Shown: one piece after another, positions 24,034 to 32,397 of the stretch
Layout: each line of letters begins with the position of its first letter
Numbering within the stretch: the stretch's first letter is position 1
Source of the DNA: DATAEG01 sp963703085
GTDB taxonomy: Bacteria > Actinomycetota > Actinomycetes > Mycobacteriales > Jatrophihabitantaceae
Assembly: GCA_963703085.1 (NCBI GenBank)
Contig: OY969789.1
Location: 1,178,001 to 1,242,000, forward strand
Direction of reading: 5' to 3'
Length of the DNA: 64,000 nt
Program-made: the position numbers and the translations under genes
Notes under the pieces: model-generated
The model's input: the letters and a program-made list of their open reading frames with translations, nothing else
Told to the model about the DNA's origin: nothing
Database searches by the model: none

Positions 24034-25407
24034 TTGTCCTCCTCCGCCGTTACCTCGCCGTCGCCGCTCAGACGGGCAGCGCGCACCGTCAACACCGTCC
24101 CGTTCTGGGCCCAGACACTCATCGGACTCGCCGTCGGCGCCGTCCTGGGCCTCGTTGCCCGGCACTGGGAAGTCGACTGGCTGACTGGGCTGCTCACCCA
24201 CATCGGCTCCATCTTCGTGACTCTGCTGCGCACCGCGGTGGTGCCACTGGTGCTGACCGCGTTGATCGTCAGCGTCTCCAAGCTCGGCCAGGTGGCCAAT
24301 GCCGCTCGGCTGGCGATCCGGACCATCCTCTGGTTCGCGATCACTGCCCTGATCGCGGTGAGTATCGGGATGGCCATCGGCCTGATCACCAAGCCCGGTG
24401 AGCACACCGGTCTGACTACGGCCGGTGCGCACGCGCCGAGCACCACCGGGTCGTGGATCGACTTCCTCACCGGTCTCGTTCCGAGCAACCCACTGGGTAT
24501 CCAGGCCGACACATCCGTGGTCAACGGGCAGGCCACCACCGACATCTCGTTCAACGTGTTGCAGCTGGTCGTCATCGGCCTCGCTCTCGGCGCCGCGGCG
24601 CTGGCCGCCGGAGAGAAGGCCAAGCCATTCCTCTCCTTCGCCGAGGCCACCCTCGAGGTCGTGCAGAAAGCACTGTGGTGGGTGATCCGGTTGGCTCCGA
24701 TCGGCACCGCCGGCCTGATCGGCAAGTCGGTGGCCAGCTACGGCTGGGATCTGCTCAAGCCACTGGCACTGTTCACCGCCGACGTCTACATCGGCTGCGC
24801 GCTGGTGCTGTTCGTCGTGTACCCGATCCTGCTCCGCGCGCACGGGCTGAACCCGCTGCGCTTCCTGGCCGGCGCGTGGCCGGCGATCACGCTCGGCTTC
24901 GTCTCCCGCTCGTCCATCGGCACGTTGCCGGTGACGCAGGAAGTCACCACGCGCAACCTCGGCGTCCCGCAGGAGTACGCGTCGTTCGCCGTGCCGTTGG
25001 GCGCCACCACCAAGATGGACGGGTGCGCCGCGATCTATCCGGCCCTGGCGGCGATTTTCGTGTCCGAGGTGTTCGGGGTGCACCTCTCGGTCACCGACTA
25101 CCTGCTGATCGCGTTCGTCTCTGTGGTCGGTTCGGCAGCCACCGCCGGATTGACCGGTGCACTGGTGATGCTCACGTTGACGCTCACGACGATCGGTCTT
25201 CCGCTGGAGGGCGCCGGACTGTTGCTGGCCATCGACCCGATCCTCGACATGGTCCGCACCGCGACCAACGTCGCCGGCCAAGCGCTGGTGCCGACGCTCG
25301 TGGCTTCCCAAGAGCGCATCCTCGACCGGGCCAGGTACGACTCGGCCGGCCGCACGGCGTTGGCCGGCGACCACGCACACCTGCCCGCCGAGGCCGTCAC
25401 CGCCTGA
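24034..25407 (+). CDS. dicarboxylate/amino-acid:cation symporter (DAACS), possibly cystine transporter
   Basis: A 457-residue membrane protein with about eight transmembrane helices and re-entrant loops. TTG 24034 is chosen because it follows GAAAGG at good distance and the protein proper starts just after. Family blocks are SIFVTLLRTAVVPLVLTALI, the Ser-rich SRSSIGTLPVT of hairpin 1, VPLGATTKMDGCAAIYPALAA, and AIDPILDMVRTATNVAGQ with the Asp and Asn of the Na+/substrate site. Relatives move glutamate, C4-dicarboxylates or cystine (TcyP). The cysteine-type leader peptide directly upstream favours cystine or another sulfur substrate (inference). Two hairpins follow the stop. Confidence 0.85.
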   Translation: MSSSAVTSPSPLRRAARTVNTVPFWAQTLIGLAVGAVLGLVARHWEVDWLTGLLTHIGSIFVTLLRTAVVPLVLTALIVSVSKLGQVANAARLAIRTILWFAITALIAVSIGMAIGLITKPGEHTGLTTAGAHAPSTTGSWIDFLTGLVPSNPLGIQADTSVVNGQATTDISFNVLQLVVIGLALGAAALAAGEKAKPFLSFAEATLEVVQKALWWVIRLAPIGTAGLIGKSVASYGWDLLKPLALFTADVYIGCALVLFVVYPILLRAHGLNPLRFLAGAWPAITLGFVSRSSIGTLPVTQEVTTRNLGVPQEYASFAVPLGATTKMDGCAAIYPALAAIFVSEVFGVHLSVTDYLLIAFVSVVGSAATAGLTGALVMLTLTLTTIGLPLEGAGLLLAIDPILDMVRTATNVAGQALVPTLVASQERILDRARYDSAGRTALAGDHAHLPAEAVTA

Positions 25408-25411
25408 TCAT

Positions 25412-25446
25412 GATCTCCGGGGGACGCGCGCTGTCCCCCGGAGATC
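25412..25446. terminator. hairpin terminator between convergent genes
   Basis: GATCTCCGGGGGAC (25412-25425) and GTCCCCCGGAGATC (25433-25446) form a perfect 14-bp stem 5 bp after the symporter stop. Confidence 0.6.
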
Positions 25447-25463
25447 GTCCCGGCCGATCACCT

Positions 25464-25513
25464 GATGATCTCGCGAAAAGTGTCGCTATAGCAGCGATTT
25501 CGCCGAGATCATC
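25464..25513. repeat. GATGATCTCG inverted repeat
   Basis: GATGATCTCGCGAAA (25464-25478) pairs with TTTCGCCGAGATCATC (25498-25513) apart from one bulged base; it overlaps the stop of the minus-strand gene. The GATGATC ends recall the two CGCGATGATCA palindromes, so it may be a diverged member or a bidirectional terminator. Confidence 0.6.
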
Positions 25514-26132
25514 CAGCGGTGCGGCGGCTGGCGAACTCTTCGGGTGTGCGCACGCCGTGCTGCAGCACCGCGGTGTAGATGTCATTGCTGCGCACTGTCG
25601 AACCGTATTCCGGCCGCCCGGCCCACTCCTGCTTGATGCGCAGAATGGCCAACCGGCGCTCGGGGTCCAGCTGCGATGGCATCGTCTTGAGATGGGCCAG
25701 GTCGGGCATCCGATCCGGCTGGTCGACGAACCAGACGTCGAGGTTCCACTCCTGCCCGATCACCTTGCGGTACTTCACCCCGAGGTACCGGCCGTCCGGG
25801 TATTGCTCCGGCTCGGCGTTCCAGGCACCGGTGTCGTCGCGGTAGGTCACCTGACGGACCGCAGGCTGTCGCGCGAGCCGCCCTGCCAACGCGACGACCT
25901 GGCTGTCATCGCCGAGCTCGTCGCACACCACGGTGATGTCGATGTCGCGTCCGACCATCAACCCGAGCGCCGAGCTGCCGACGCGCACCGCCGTGCCGAG
26001 TTCGCGCAGCCGCGCCGGCAATTGCAGGTCGGCGACGACGGAGTCCGCTTCCTGACGCAACGCCTGCTCCCGGCCGAGCAGCTCGTGATCGGTTGCTGCG
26101 GACGACTGCGCCTCAGCCGACGACATCGGCAT
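25509..26132 (-). CDS. nucleotidyltransferase-fold protein
   Basis: A protein of up to 207 residues (ATG 26132, or ATG 26126 two codons later). The centre has GSSALGLMVGRDIDITVVCDELG, a GS-x-D-x-D arrangement like minimal nucleotidyltransferases (Pol-beta fold), then WNLDVWFVDQPDR, which could supply the third acid. Its start overlaps the end of the HMG-CoA lyase gene, so it is co-translated with it. Function unknown; related proteins act on small molecules or tRNA-like substrates. Confidence 0.55.
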   Translation of the reverse strand: MPMSSAEAQSSAATDHELLGREQALRQEADSVVADLQLPARLRELGTAVRVGSSALGLMVGRDIDITVVCDELGDDSQVVALAGRLARQPAVRQVTYRDDTGAWNAEPEQYPDGRYLGVKYRKVIGQEWNLDVWFVDQPDRMPDLAHLKTMPSQLDPERRLAILRIKQEWAGRPEYGSTVRSNDIYTAVLQHGVRTPEEFASRRTAG

Positions 26133-27045
26133 CGAGCCGGGTGAGACGAGTGCGCGGGCCGGCCCGGAGCACGTTCGAGGGCAGCGTCTTGCCGGTCAGT
26201 CGCTGGGCAAGCGCAGCCGCGTCGAGCAACGCATCGAGGTCGATGCCGGTCTTAATACCCATGTCCTCGACCATGGCGACAACCTCCTCGGTGGCGATGT
26301 TGCCGGTGGCTCCTGGGGCGTATGGACATCCACCCAGGCCACCGACCGATGCGTCGAAGTGCGTGATCCCGAGCAGCAGCGCAGCGTACAGATTGGCCAG
26401 GCCGGTGCCTCGGGTGTTGTGAAAATGCAGCGCGAGCTCTGTCTGCGGATGCGCGTCGCGAGTCCGGCTGACCAGCTCGGTGACCCGGGTCGGGGTGCCC
26501 ATCCCGGTGGTGTCGCCGTAGGTGAGCGAGTCCGCTCCGGCTCTGATGCTCTGGTCAGCGACCCACAAGGTTCGCTCGACCGGCACCTCTCCCTCGTAGG
26601 GGCATCCCCACGCGGTCGAGACGATGACCTCGAGCGTTGCCCCGGCGGCATGCACCTGCTCGATGATCGCAGCGATGTCAGTGAGTGACTCCTGGGTCGA
26701 GCGGTTCACGTTCTTCTTGTTGTGCGTGTCCGACGCGCTGACTACCACCTCGATCTCGGTGAACCCCGCGGCCAGCGCTCGTTCGGCGCCTTTCGAGTTC
26801 GGCACCAGCGCGCTGTAGCGCACCGCCGGATTGCGCTGGATGCGAGCCCACACCTCGTCGGCATCGGCCATCTGGGGAATCGCCCGCGGATGCACGAACG
26901 ACACAGCCTCGATGCGTGCTGCCCCGGTCCGCGACAACGCGTCCAGCAGCTGCACCTTGGCGTCAGTGGGGATCGGGTCCTCGTTCTGCAGGCCGTCGCG
27001 CGGTCCCACCTCGCGAATGACGATCTCCGAAGGCAGCCCGCTCAT
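26113..27045 (-). CDS. mvaB: hydroxymethylglutaryl-CoA lyase
   Basis: A 310-residue TIM-barrel HMGL-like enzyme. The start IREVGPRDGLQNE holds the catalytic Arg and Asp, SFVHPRAIPQMADADEV and STAWGCPYEGEV follow, the metal site is ALHFHNTRGTGLAN (HxH), and the mobile-loop signature with the catalytic Cys is GLGGCPYAPGATGNIATEEV. It splits HMG-CoA to acetoacetate and acetyl-CoA in leucine breakdown. Biotin carboxylase subunits and acyl-CoA dehydrogenases elsewhere in the window fit the pathway, but they are not in the same operon. Confidence 0.9.
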   Translation of the reverse strand: MSGLPSEIVIREVGPRDGLQNEDPIPTDAKVQLLDALSRTGAARIEAVSFVHPRAIPQMADADEVWARIQRNPAVRYSALVPNSKGAERALAAGFTEIEVVVSASDTHNKKNVNRSTQESLTDIAAIIEQVHAAGATLEVIVSTAWGCPYEGEVPVERTLWVADQSIRAGADSLTYGDTTGMGTPTRVTELVSRTRDAHPQTELALHFHNTRGTGLANLYAALLLGITHFDASVGGLGGCPYAPGATGNIATEEVVAMVEDMGIKTGIDLDALLDAAALAQRLTGKTLPSNVLRAGPRTRLTRLDADVVG

Positions 27046-27105
27046 GGCCCCGATGCTACCCAGCCCCCGCGGCCCTGGGGGTTCTGCTCGGCGAGGTCAT
27101 GGCTC

Positions 27106-27187
27106 GCCGAGGGGGAGCTTATGGCTCGAGATTACGGCGTGTCGTGACCAGAACCTCCCCCTCGGCCGCCAGAACCTCCCCCTCGGC
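27106..27187 (+). repeat. 82-bp palindromic repeat, left copy
   Basis: 77 of 82 bases match 28188-28269 in the same orientation. It starts with GCCGAGGGGGAG, holds GGCTCGAGATT-CGGCGTGTCG in the middle, and ends with two copies of the arm AACCTCCCCCTCGGC, 21 bp apart. The left arm can pair with either right arm. It ends 96 bp before the DUF559 ATG. Confidence 0.95.
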
Positions 27188-27283
27188 GTGGATGGCGAAC
27201 ACGTGTCCGTCGCGCCCGATGCTGCGTCCACAGCCAACATGTCTGTGCAGACGTGGCCGCGGTCGGTGGCGATCCTCGTCCGC

Positions 27284-28147
27284 ATGGACGTCAGCGAGCC
27301 GTTTCGAGGCACTGACGCGCTGCGCAGTACACCGCTGAGCAGAAGCCAGCTGCGCCGCGAGCACATCCGAATCCACCGCGACGTCTACGCCCTAGCCGGA
27401 TCGCCCCTTGATGCCCGCAACCGGGCGCTGGCCGCATGGCGGTGGAATCGTGGCGTCGGAGCTCTGTCCGGTTGGTCTGCCGCGGCAGTGCTCGGCGTTC
27501 CCTGGGTGCCGGACGATGCACCGGCCGAGGTGAGCCGGCTGCATCACGTGCGCTCCCCGGCAGGCATCGTGGTGCGCAAGGAGCGACTCTGCTCCGACGA
27601 AGTGATCAGGGTCGACGAGGTGCTGGTCACCAGCCCGGCCCGGACCGCGTTCGACCTCGGCCGCCGGACGCATGGCGAACAGGCAGTGATCGCAGTCGAC
27701 GCCATCTGCAATACCTGCGTCATCCCGATTAAGGACGTGCGTGACTTGGCGCGTCGGCATACCGGTGCCCGGGGCATCGTCGGACTGCGCGACGTCCTCG
27801 CCGAAGCCGATGCCGGTGCCGAATCGCCCTGGGAAACCAGGACCCGGCTCGCCGTGCGGCGCGCGGCGCTGCCCCGACCGCAGACCCAGGTCGTGGTGCG
27901 GAGCAGCGACGGGACCTTTGTCGCACGACTGGACCTCGGCTGGCCATGCTGGCAGGTGGGGCTGGAATACGACGGGTCGCAGCATTGGCTCGACGCGACC
28001 CAGCGGGCGCACGACCTCATCCGCGGCAACCGGCTCACCGAGCTCGGCTGGACGGTCATCCGCGTGAACGCCGCGACACTGCGCAGCGGTGCATATCTCG
28101 CACCGCTGCGAGCCGCCCTGCGCGCCGCCGGGGCGCCGCTGAGTTAG
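27284..28147 (+). CDS. DUF559 (Vsr-like) endonuclease with AbiEi-like N-terminal region
   Basis: A 287-residue protein; ATG 27284 (ATG 27239 is an in-frame alternative). Residues 1-125 follow the actinobacterial pattern linked to AbiEi-type antitoxins (EPFRGTDALRS, LRREHIRIHRDVYAL, LSGWSAAAVLGVP, TSPARTAFDLGRR). Residues 180-287 are the DUF559 nuclease domain, with the PD-(D/E)xK-like core RLDLGW (Asp 217) and VGLEYDGSQHW (Glu 228, Asp 230, His 234) and the C-terminal RGNRLTELGWTVIRV as in Vsr-like nucleases. Active-site residues look intact. No toxin partner is adjacent. The gene is bracketed by two 82-bp palindromic repeats. Confidence 0.8.
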   Translation: MDVSEPFRGTDALRSTPLSRSQLRREHIRIHRDVYALAGSPLDARNRALAAWRWNRGVGALSGWSAAAVLGVPWVPDDAPAEVSRLHHVRSPAGIVVRKERLCSDEVIRVDEVLVTSPARTAFDLGRRTHGEQAVIAVDAICNTCVIPIKDVRDLARRHTGARGIVGLRDVLAEADAGAESPWETRTRLAVRRAALPRPQTQVVVRSSDGTFVARLDLGWPCWQVGLEYDGSQHWLDATQRAHDLIRGNRLTELGWTVIRVNAATLRSGAYLAPLRAALRAAGAPLS

Positions 28148-28187
28148 CGCTCCGTCCAGCAGCCCGCGTCGCTCCCGGCTCGTGCTT

Positions 28188-28269
28188 GCCGAGGGGGAGG
28201 TTGTGGCTCGAGATTGCGGCGTGTCGCGACCAGAACCTCCCCCTCGACCGCCAGAACCTCCCCCTCGGC
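28188..28269 (+). repeat. 82-bp palindromic repeat, right copy
   Basis: Second copy of the element at 27106-27187, starting 40 bp after the DUF559 stop. Here the outer arms GCCGAGGGGGAGGTT (28188-28202) and AACCTCCCCCTCGGC (28255-28269) are perfectly complementary over 15 bp. Confidence 0.95.
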
Positions 28270-28299
28270 GGGACGCGGAGCCGCAGCTGCCCGAGCGGG

Positions 28300-28413
28300 T
28301 CAGGTGCCCACGCTGGCCGCTCAGGTGCCCACGCTGGCCGCTCAGGTGCCCGCGCTGGCCGCTCAGGTACCCACGCTGGCCGCTCAGGTACCCGCGCTGG
28401 CCGCTCAGGTGCC
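28300..28413. repeat. 21-bp tandem repeat array (five full units and a partial)
   Basis: Units start at 28300, 28321, 28342, 28363 and 28384, each TCAGGTRCCCRCGCTGGCC plus GC, with a partial unit from 28405. The partial unit is the stop codon and last two codons of the minus-strand PH-domain gene, so the array seems to have grown from that gene's 3' end. Every unit carries an in-frame stop for that gene. Confidence 0.95.
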
Positions 28414-28953
28414 GTCGTAGTTGCCGCCGCTGCCACCGGCGCCGTGCGCGCGCCGGGCTCGAGCGTCGGCGTCCTGCTCGATGAGGTGGTTGAGCGTCTG
28501 TTGCAAGCGCTCGGCATGCGGGACGTTCACCAGCCGCTCCTGGCCGAGTTCGCCGGCCGACTCGATGGTCAGCGTGCCGGCTCGCACCATGCGGTCCCAG
28601 ATGGTGAGCACGAAGCCGACGTCGTTGATCCGGGACAGGGCGATGTCACGACCGGAATGGCGCAGGATGCCGCGCCGGATGAGCACTCGCTCGTTGGTGA
28701 CGACGTAGTGGGTGGTGCGCCAGGCCAGCCACGGCCGAAAGGTCAGCCAGCACAAGAGCAGGAAGGCGACGACGATCACCGCGATCAGCAATGGCCCGTG
28801 CGCCGATCCATCCGGCAGGAACGCGATGCCCACTCCGGCCGCCACGCAGATGACGACGAGCCACAGCGTCGCAGGCACGAGCGTGATCCAGTGTGGATGG
28901 AGGTGCTCGACGACCTCTTCGTCCTGAGTCATCAGGTTGTGCGGGAAGGCCAT
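28405..28953 (-). CDS. PH-domain (bPH2/YdbT-like) membrane protein
   Basis: A 182-residue protein; ATG 28953 is chosen for its GAGGAGG Shine-Dalgarno six bases upstream. Two adjacent transmembrane helices (WITLVPATLWLVVICVAAGV; LLIAVIVVAFLLLCW) are followed by a bacterial PH domain (THYVVTNERVLIRRGILRHSGRDIALSRINDVGF). A short disordered tail ends in Gly/Ser. It sits upstream of birA-type genes as Rv3278c does in M. tuberculosis (from memory). Role probably in membrane organisation; unknown. Confidence 0.85.
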   Translation of the reverse strand: MAFPHNLMTQDEEVVEHLHPHWITLVPATLWLVVICVAAGVGIAFLPDGSAHGPLLIAVIVVAFLLLCWLTFRPWLAWRTTHYVVTNERVLIRRGILRHSGRDIALSRINDVGFVLTIWDRMVRAGTLTIESAGELGQERLVNVPHAERLQQTLNHLIEQDADARARRAHGAGGSGGNYDGT

Positions 28954-29008
28954 CGCCATCCTCCTCGGGGCGTGCTGCAGTGTGCAGCAAGCGTCAGTTG
29001 TGCAGAAA

Positions 29009-29800
29009 CTACCCGGCCGCGGCCCGCAGATGGGTGATGTCGCCGACCGAGATCACCCGCTGGCCCTGCGCAGTGCTCAACAGCAGGCGTCCGGCGTCGT
29101 CGATGCCGGTCGCCCGGCCGACGAGCTCCCCGACCCGTCCGCCGGTGACCACGACTTCCTGCCCGATGGTTCGACACCGAGCCAGGTAGGCCGCGCGCAG
29201 CCCGCACGCGTCGGGATCGCCGCCGGTGTCCACCCAGTCCTGATACCGGCCGGCGAGGCTGATGAGCAGCCGGCTGAGCAGCTCGGTGCGATCCGGCTCG
29301 GCGCCCTCTTCGAGCAGCAGGGACGTTGCCTGCGCGGTGGGCAGCTCGTCGGCGGTGAGGGTCACGTTGACGCCGATCCCGACCACGGCGGCGTCCCCCT
29401 CCGCCTGCACCAGGATGCCCGCCGCCTTGCGCGCGGCAGCGCCGAGCACCAGATCGTTCGGCCATTTCAGCGCGGCGGCCTCGCCCACCGCATCACACAG
29501 CGCGACGCCGGCCAGCAGCGGCAGCCAGCCCCACTGGGCCATTGGCACCGGCGGGCGCAGCAGCACCGACACAGCTAGCCCGGCTCGCGGCGGTGACGTC
29601 CAGGTCCGGTCCAGCCGCCCCCGCCCGGCACTCTGGAACTCCGCCGTCAGGACGCTGCCCTCGGCGGCACCGGAGGCCGCCCGCGCCAGCAAATCGACAT
29701 TCGTCGACGCCGACTCCTCGACCACGTCGACGGTCCACCGCAAGCCCGCGGCCGCCAGAGAGCCCCGCACAGAAGTGACGTCCAACGCGATGCGATCCAT
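29009..29800 (-). CDS. birA: biotin-[acetyl-CoA-carboxylase] ligase
   Basis: A 263-residue group I biotin protein ligase without the N-terminal DNA-binding domain of E. coli BirA. Motifs are ESASTNVDLLARA, the biotinyl-AMP loop QSAGRGRLDRTWTSP, LKWPNDLVLG with the catalytic Lys, and GIGVNVTLT; a small C-terminal SH3-like domain follows. It attaches biotin to the carrier domain of acyl-CoA carboxylase alpha subunits, whose beta and epsilon partners are encoded at 32823-34680 and 51031-52712. Confidence 0.93.
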   Translation of the reverse strand: MDRIALDVTSVRGSLAAAGLRWTVDVVEESASTNVDLLARAASGAAEGSVLTAEFQSAGRGRLDRTWTSPPRAGLAVSVLLRPPVPMAQWGWLPLLAGVALCDAVGEAAALKWPNDLVLGAAARKAAGILVQAEGDAAVVGIGVNVTLTADELPTAQATSLLLEEGAEPDRTELLSRLLISLAGRYQDWVDTGGDPDACGLRAAYLARCRTIGQEVVVTGGRVGELVGRATGIDDAGRLLLSTAQGQRVISVGDITHLRAAAG

Positions 29801-29958
29801 CAGACGATGATGCCAAGCGCGGTGCCCCGCCGTGTCACCGGCAACCGGCGCCGCACGGTCCGGTCAACGATCCGGGACCGGACGCTGTCGACGTCGCAGA
29901 CGGCCGATCCGAACGCGGCGCGACGAGGGGCGCTCGTGCGCGCAGACGCAGGCGGGAG

Positions 29959-32397
29959 TCATTCGCCCAACGCGCGGAAGTCGACGTCCTGATACGCCTG
30001 TGACGCTGCAGTCTGCGCACCGGAGTACGCGTTGTTCGCCGCCGTCGGGTGCGCGCCTGGATCGATGTTCTCGCTGAGCCTGTCGAAGTCATCGCCCGAC
30101 AAGTGCCCGGGCGCCGGGGGATGGGTCCCGAAGATCGCGTGCTGCTGGGCGGGCGTCATGGATGCATACACCGCCTGAGTCACGTTGTCGCTCAGCGCCT
30201 GGGCGGTGTGCGCCTGGGTGTATTGGTTGTGTGACTGGATCCTGTCGCTGGGGTCCTCCTTGAACCCCCCCAGCACCGAATCGGTGACCTTGTCGACCAC
30301 CGTGTCGATTGCAGGTCCGGCACCAGCAGCCGCCTCGGGCAGCGCCACCTCCGTCGCCGTGCCTGCGGCAGTCTTGAAGATGTCGCCGGCGTACTCCACC
30401 CACTTGTTGTGCTCTTCGGCCTTCTCGTTCTGTTCGTGAGCCCAGCCGGTGTCCGCGCCGTGATCGAGGAACGCATTGACGTTGCCGTACTCAGTGGCCA
30501 ACGTGGACGCGTCCCCTCCGTGCTGCAGGGCATTCGTGATCGTGACGCCGGCGTAGGCGGCCTCTCCCTTGTAAAGGATGCCGTAAGAACCCTCATCCTT
30601 TCCCAAGTCGCCGAGCACCTTCTCGACGTTCGCCTGCGGCAGCTCATGCAGGCTGTGCCCCATCGTGAGGTTGACCTCTGAGAGGTGATGCGACATCAGC
30701 GTTGCGACGCCGTCTCGCAGGCCCGGTCGGATCCAGTCCGAGCCGGCGAATCCGTGCGCCACGTTCGGGTTGTTCGTGCCGCCGAGGTCGTTGACGACGT
30801 TTTCCATCATCTTGGTGGAGTTCGGATCGGACGGGTCGTCGACGTGCGCCAGCATCCCGCCGAACCCCTTCAACGTCCCGTTGTCTTCCGGGTGGTCCAC
30901 GATCCGGTCGGTGATGCCCATCTGTCCAGAATGGACGTGGCCATCGTTGAGTGCCCAGGAACGGTCGTTGAGCAGGTAATTGGTCAGGTTGTTGTCGTGA
31001 GCCATGGTCGCTCGCGCCGCCGCCGGCGAATCCGACATTGCCCTGGTCCACCCCGAGAACGGGTCGGCGCCTGTCGAGAACGGCTGACCCTTTGGGTTGT
31101 CCCAGTTCAGTTGGAGCCCGGTATCGCCCACGCCGCCACCGGAAGACAGCCACATCAGCGACCCGTCACTGCTCTGGGGGTTGAGGCTCTGCGTGAAGTG
31201 CGTCTTGCCGTACTGCTGCTCCATGTGCATCATGTCGTCGCCGACCTGTTGGAGCAGTGGCTGCGCAAACGGGGTGTGCGCATCACCCATCAGCACGCCC
31301 AACATGCTGTAGCCGTAAACCGACTCGTTGGTCGGCGGAACGATACCGACCGGCGCTCCGGCATCGAAGCCCCCGACCGCAAAGGTGAACTTCGACTCGC
31401 CCTGCTTCTTCAGCTCGGCCAGCCATGTAGCGCCGAGCTGATCGGTGCCTGTCGGCGCAGTCTTACCGAGGTAGTGGGTTGCCGAGGCGAGCGAGACGCC
31501 GAGCTCATGCTGCAGATCGCCGACCGTCGTCATGATCGGTTGGGTCTTACCGTCGCTCCCCTGGTTCATCGTGGCGACCACGCCGGTCAGATCGAGCAGG
31601 TTGTGCGGGCCGAGATGGCGCAAGTACGCCGAGCTGAAGTTCGGGTCGCCGGAGTGCGCCTTGAGGATCCCGTCGAGCTGCGTGATCTCGGCCTGCACCT
31701 TAGGATCTGTGGCATCGACGGGCTGGTGCCGCTTCAGCAGGTCGGCGGAGATCTTCTCGGCGTGGATGAGCGGTGCCACATCGAGTTTGTTGAGACCCAG
31801 AATGGAGTTCAGCTGGGTGAGCGACTGCGGGCCGCCGAAGGTGACGCCCTTCTTCCCGGCCGGCGTGGTGAGCGCAGTGATGCAGGTGTGCGCCGCTTCG
31901 GATTGCTTCCGCTTCAGCCCGTCGTACTGGTCGTCCAGGTCGCCGATGTTCTTCTGCGCACGGGAGATGTCGGTGTGCGCCTGGTCGGCTTCGGCGAACG
32001 CCTTCTGCTGCTGCTTCCCGGTCCCCCGGTCCTCCGCGCTGTGCAGGCCTTGGAGCGTGTTGTTCGCGGCTGTGATGATGTTCTGCTGCTTCACCAGCTC
32101 GGTGTTGAGGTCGTAGACCTGACCCCACAGTCCGGCCAGCGCGTTCGCGTAAGTAACCAGCGCCTTACCCGACGCGGTCAACGTCTTGTCCGTCTCGGCG
32201 AGGATGCCGCCGATCTTCGAGGCATCGCTCTTGGCGGCGTCGGCCGCGGCACCGGTCCAGGTGCCGGGCTCACCCAGCACCTTCGCGCTCTTGCTCCAGC
32301 CCTTGGCCGTCAGCCCGACCGCGCGCTGCGCATCCTCGAAGGCGAAGGCCACACTCAGGATGTCGCCGGAGTCCTCGCCCAGGTACTGGTACGTCAT
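29959..32397 (-). CDS. large WXG100-like/DUF6571-type protein, possible type VII secretion substrate
   Basis: An 812-residue, mainly helical protein. Residues 1-130 resemble an ESX-type helical hairpin, with WTGAAADAAKSD as the WxG turn (about 47-58) and a coiled stretch after it. The middle (LTQLNSILGLNKLDVAPLI; MTTVGDLQHELGVSLASAT; NYLLNDRSWALNDGHVHSGQ) recalls actinobacterial DUF6571-like proteins; the last 150 residues have no toxin motif I can name. Its ATG overlaps the stop of a small WXG100-like gene (ATGA), so the two are co-translated as in ESX pairs. No EccC or other secretion component is in the window. Confidence 0.6.
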   Translation of the reverse strand: MTYQYLGEDSGDILSVAFAFEDAQRAVGLTAKGWSKSAKVLGEPGTWTGAAADAAKSDASKIGGILAETDKTLTASGKALVTYANALAGLWGQVYDLNTELVKQQNIITAANNTLQGLHSAEDRGTGKQQQKAFAEADQAHTDISRAQKNIGDLDDQYDGLKRKQSEAAHTCITALTTPAGKKGVTFGGPQSLTQLNSILGLNKLDVAPLIHAEKISADLLKRHQPVDATDPKVQAEITQLDGILKAHSGDPNFSSAYLRHLGPHNLLDLTGVVATMNQGSDGKTQPIMTTVGDLQHELGVSLASATHYLGKTAPTGTDQLGATWLAELKKQGESKFTFAVGGFDAGAPVGIVPPTNESVYGYSMLGVLMGDAHTPFAQPLLQQVGDDMMHMEQQYGKTHFTQSLNPQSSDGSLMWLSSGGGVGDTGLQLNWDNPKGQPFSTGADPFSGWTRAMSDSPAAARATMAHDNNLTNYLLNDRSWALNDGHVHSGQMGITDRIVDHPEDNGTLKGFGGMLAHVDDPSDPNSTKMMENVVNDLGGTNNPNVAHGFAGSDWIRPGLRDGVATLMSHHLSEVNLTMGHSLHELPQANVEKVLGDLGKDEGSYGILYKGEAAYAGVTITNALQHGGDASTLATEYGNVNAFLDHGADTGWAHEQNEKAEEHNKWVEYAGDIFKTAAGTATEVALPEAAAGAGPAIDTVVDKVTDSVLGGFKEDPSDRIQSHNQYTQAHTAQALSDNVTQAVYASMTPAQQHAIFGTHPPAPGHLSGDDFDRLSENIDPGAHPTAANNAYSGAQTAASQAYQDVDFRALGE

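Noticed and set aside
23698..25380. 560-codon minus-strand ORF
   Set aside because: Antisense to the symporter; rich in Arg, Gln and Asp with no membrane or catalytic pattern.
27106..28269. Insertion sequence
   Set aside because: The flanking repeats are direct and not inverted with respect to each other, and the gene is a DUF559 nuclease with no transposase motif; kept as a finding, not as a mobile element call.
28300..28413. CRISPR array
   Set aside because: The 21-bp units are contiguous with no spacers and no cas genes nearby.
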